From the NCBI GenBank assembly GCA_014904845.1, contig MU119492.1:4126-64519 (forward strand): a DNA stretch of 60,394 nt, given 5' to 3'. Source of the stretch: Acephala macrosclerotiorum. Taxonomy: Eukaryota > Ascomycota > Leotiomycetes > Helotiales > Mollisiaceae. The notes beneath the pieces are model-generated. The model was not told where the DNA came from. It did not search any database and was given only the letters and a program-made list of their open reading frames with translations. Positions 56,488 to 60,394 of this stretch are shown here, one piece after another. Every line of letters begins with the position of its first letter. Within the stretch, counting starts at the first letter, position 1. A program made the position numbers and the translations under genes.

Positions 56488-59400
56488 TTATTAAAAATAA
56501 TTATACGATAAATTACATATAAAATTAATTAATTTATTTAAATATATTTATATAAAAAAAAAATTTCTTGAAAAAGTTTAAAAAAATAATAAATTTTTTT
56601 TAAATTTATATATTTTTTTATATAAAATAATCGTTTAATAAATTTAAAATTTGAAATATTTTATAAAATTAAATTTTATTTAATATTTTTTATTAAACGA
56701 ATTTTACGATTAATTATTAATTTTCTCGAAATTTAATATTAAATTTTACGTTTTAATTTTTAATTTTTTTAAAATTTTTTAAAAAAAAAAATTTAAAATT
56801 ATAAAAAAATTAATAAATTAAAACGTAATTTAAATTTTAATTTTAATTTAAAATATTTAAAAACGAAAAAAAAAATTAATAAATTACATTTTTAATTTTA
56901 ATTATTTTCAAAAAAAGAATATTTTAAAATTTTTAATTTAAAAATAATTTAAATAAAAACGTAAATTAAAATATTCGATTTTTAATTCGAAAAAAAAAAA
57001 AAATATTTTATTTTTAATAATATTCGAAAAAAAAAATTATTTTTTTTACGTTTTAAAATTTTTTTAATCGAATAATAATTATATTTTTTAAATATTTAAT
57101 TATTAAATTTTATATTTTATTAATTTTTTTAAATTTTATATTATTAAATATAAAATAAATTTTAATAAGTAAATTAATATTTTAAAATAAACGTTTTTTA
57201 TAAATATTTTATTCGTTTTTTTAAAAAATATTAAAAATTGAAAAATTATTTATTTTATTAATAATATTTATTTTATTTTTTAAAATAAAATTATTTTATT
57301 ATTATATATAAATTTTAATTAATATTTTAATTATTTTTTTAATTTTATTTTAAATTGTAATTTTAATTTTAATTATTTTATATTTAATTTTTTATTTAAT
57401 TTTAAATAAAATTTTATAAACGATTTAAACGAGAAATTTTTATAATTTTTTTTATTTTTATTATTATTTAAATTATAAATAAAATTTTTATTTTTTAATA
57501 AAAATAATCTTGAAATATACGAATTTTATTAAAAATACGTTAAAATTATTATCGAAATTCGTATAAATATTTATAATTTTTATACGACGAAAATTAATTA
57601 AATAATATTATATAATAATTATAAATTTAAAATTTTTCGTTTTTTTTATTTTCGTCGTTATATTAAACTTCGACGAATTTAATTAAATCGATTAACGTCG
57701 AAAAATTAATAATATTTTTATTAATAAATATTATTTTTATTAAAAAATTATTAATAATATATTTATAAAATTAATCGTAATAAAAAAATAATAATAATAT
57801 ATTTTAAAAACGTTTAAATAAATAAAAAAAATTATAAATTTAAAATAAAAATATAATTAATAATAAATTTAATATTATTATATTATAATTAATAATTTTA
57901 AAAAAAAAAAAATTTTATTTTATTTATATATAAAAAAAAAATTTAATATATAATACGATTATTATTTAATATAATACAAAAAAAAAAAAAAAAAAAAAAT
58001 TTTTACTCGTAAAATTTTTTTAAATCACGTAATTATTTTTACGTCGTTTATTAATAATTAAAAACTCGTTTTTATTTATAAGTTTAAAAATAAAATTTTA
58101 CGATTTAAAAATATATATAATTAATTTTTTATTATTATTTTTAATTATATATATTAAAAAAAATTTAAAAATTTAAATTTAATTAAAATTTATAAAATAT
58201 AATCGTAAAAAAAATTATATTTAATTTTGATTAAAATAATTAATTTAATCGAATTTAAAAAAAAATTATAATATTTTAAATATTTAAAATTATTATATTC
58301 GAATTTAAAAAAATATTAAAATTTTACAATTTATTTGAATTAGTAATTATTATACAATTTCAATTTGAATTACAAAATATTATAAATCGTAATTATATTT
58401 ATTAAAAAAAAATTTATTATTCGATAAAATTTATTTTAAAGAAATCGATTAATAATATCGTAATATAAATTTAAAAAATTATATATCGTAAAAAGAAATT
58501 TTAAAAAGTTTTTTTTTAGTAAATATAATTTTAATAATTACTTATAATTAATTAAATTAATCGTAATAATATAATATAAAAAATAAAAAAATTTAAACAA
58601 AAAAATTTAATATAAAATTTTTATCCATTTATTAATTTATTAATTTATTAGTTTGTTCGATTTTAAAAAAACGTTTTTTCAAATGAAATTTTTTTTTTAA
58701 ATTAAATATTAACGAAAATTATTTCAATTTTAAATACTTATAAAATGTTTAAATTAAAAAATTTTAATTTGAAATTTAAATTATTAAATAAATATAAATT
58801 AAATTTAAATTAATAATTATTATTAATCGAATATAAAATAAACGTAATAAATATAAAAATAAAAAAAATAAAAAATATATTTACGAAATACAAATTATAT
58901 TAAATATTATTTAATCGAAAAACGAAATAAAAATATATTTATAAAAAATTTTATTATATTTTTTTCGAATATATTACGAAATATTTTTATTTGAAAATTG
59001 TATTTAATAAACGTTTTTAAATTAAAAAAAAAACGTATTAAAAAACGAATTAATTAAAAAAATTATAAAAAAAATTATAATTATTCGTTTTTATTTTAAA
59101 ATAAAAAAATATAAAATATTTTTTATTATTTATAATTATATTAATTTTTAATTTATTTGTAAAATAAAATTTAACGAATAATAATTACGAATTTTTTAAT
59201 TAATTTTTTTATAATAAAATGAATATATTAAAATAAATTTATTTTATAATATAAATAAATAATTAAAAATTAAATTTATTATTATTTTTAAAAAAATCAA
59301 TAATATTTTTTTATTATTTATAAAATATATATTTTTAATATTTTTATTTTTATTTTTCGATTTTTAAAAATAATAATACGAATTTTTTAAATTATTTTTA

Positions 59401-59835
59401 TATATTTTTTATTATTATTTCGAAATAATAATTTTTTTTTTTTAATTATTTAATTATTATATTTTAATATTATTTATTTTTAATAATAAATATATATAAT
59501 ATATATTTTATAAATAAAAATTATTCGAATTAATATAATTTTTTAATAAAAAAAAATCGATAAATATAATTTAAAATTATATAATAAAAATATTAATATT
59601 TTATTAATTAAAACTTTATTCGAAAAAACGAATTAATTTCGTATATATAACGTTATTTATTATTTGAAAATCGAAATTAATTTCGTATTTTATTTAAATT
59701 ATATTCGAACGAATATTAAAATAATAATATAATTTTAATAATTAAAAATAAAAAATTTATTATTTTTACAATTATAATTATTTAAAAAAAAAATTATTTT
59801 AATATTAATAAATTATTCGAATTAATTATAATAAT
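56488..59835. repeat. Repeat B, copy 2, with the empty target site of A4
   Basis: Aligns with 10121-10160 and then with 27200-30282 in one continuous run. It carries a single AATTA at 56523-56527 where copy 1 has GACCA on both sides of A4. It is more heavily mutated than the edges of copy 1. The right boundary is uncertain, because copy 1 is cut by A3 at the matching place. No protein could be read. Confidence 0.8.
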
Positions 59836-60394
59836 AAAATTTACGATTTAAATTAATAATAAATAATATATATAATATATTTTGAATAAAAATTTAAAAA
59901 AATTAATTTAATTTAATAAAAATTTTAAATATTTAAAAAAAAAAAAAAAATTAAATTAAAAAATATAATATAAAATACAAATTTAAAATAATTTTTTATA
60001 TTATATATTTATAAAATGTATTTAAAAAAATATTTTAACGAATTAATTTATATAAATATAATTAATTTTTTTAAAATAATAAAAAACGAATTTAAATATT
60101 TTATTTATTTTTATTATAATAAAATTAAAAAAATCGAAATATATATTATAAAAAACAAATTTAATATATTTAATAAATTTAAACTTTTTTAAACTTTTTA
60201 TTATAATTAAATTATACGTTTTCGAAAAAATAATAAAAAAAAAAAAATTTAATAATTTAAAAATTTTATTTTATTAATATAAATATTTATTTTAAATTAA
60301 TCGTTTTATATAATTTATAAATAAATAATATAATAAAACGCATTAAAATTACATTATAAATAATCGTTAAAATAATAATTAAAATTTTTAATAT
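59836..60394. other. AT-rich sequence to the window end, no gene seen
   Basis: Near-pure A/T with a poly-A run around 59938-59950. It may continue repeat B, but no second copy is available for comparison. Confidence 0.5.

Overview
This window is a transposon graveyard from a fungal genome, most likely a filamentous ascomycete (Pezizomycotina). Almost the whole 60 kb is extremely AT-rich, carries no usable open reading frame, and looks like sequence hit by repeat-induced point mutation (RIP). Most surviving C and G lie in CpG dinucleotides, and copies of the same repeat differ mainly by C-to-T and G-to-A changes. A Fot1/pogo-type DNA transposon and Ty1/copia LTR retrotransposons fit this host group. 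No host gene, tRNA, rRNA or CRISPR was seen. The species was not identified.

Layout. 1-1664: microsatellite and AT-rich sequence without identity. 1665-10120: plus-strand copies (A1, A2) of a retrotransposon family called A here, with an inverted A 3' end between them. 10121-10160: a little-mutated sliver of a second repeat, B. 10161-27199: one complete reverse-strand A element (A4) with 101-bp LTRs and a perfect GACCA target duplication. It is interrupted by a complete 8,004-bp Ty1/copia element (15394-23397, 117-bp LTRs) and by a 1,965-bp Fot1/pogo element (25198-27162) sitting inside its right-hand LTR. 27200-30282: the rest of the B copy. 30283-39397: plus-strand A copy (A3) with an assembly gap and a 1.7-kb foreign insert. 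39398-51488: further A pieces (A5 reverse, a diverged relative, A6 plus, A7 reverse). 51489-56487: unassigned. 56488-59835: a second B copy, which preserves the empty target site of A4. 59836-60394: unassigned.

Insertion order read from the nesting: B, then A4 into B, then the copia element and the Fot1 element into A4. Removing both guests and their target duplications leaves A4 at 7,063 bp. The Fot1 element has near-normal base composition and nearly identical 91-bp terminal repeats, so it is probably the latest arrival. Its transposase frame is continuous but holds four or five in-frame stops, so it cannot make a full protein. The copia element still shows reverse transcriptase and RNase H motifs through the mutation. 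Family A shares its LTR end and primer-binding region with the copia element, so A is probably copia-type too.

All alignments were made by eye. Boundaries of the A and B fragments without LTR ends or target duplications are approximate, to tens of bases. I found no convincing new biological system. The most notable points are the CpG-sparing mutation pattern, the reconstructable three-level nesting, a before/after mutation pair for repeat B, and an unidentified eroded insert at 36082-37788.
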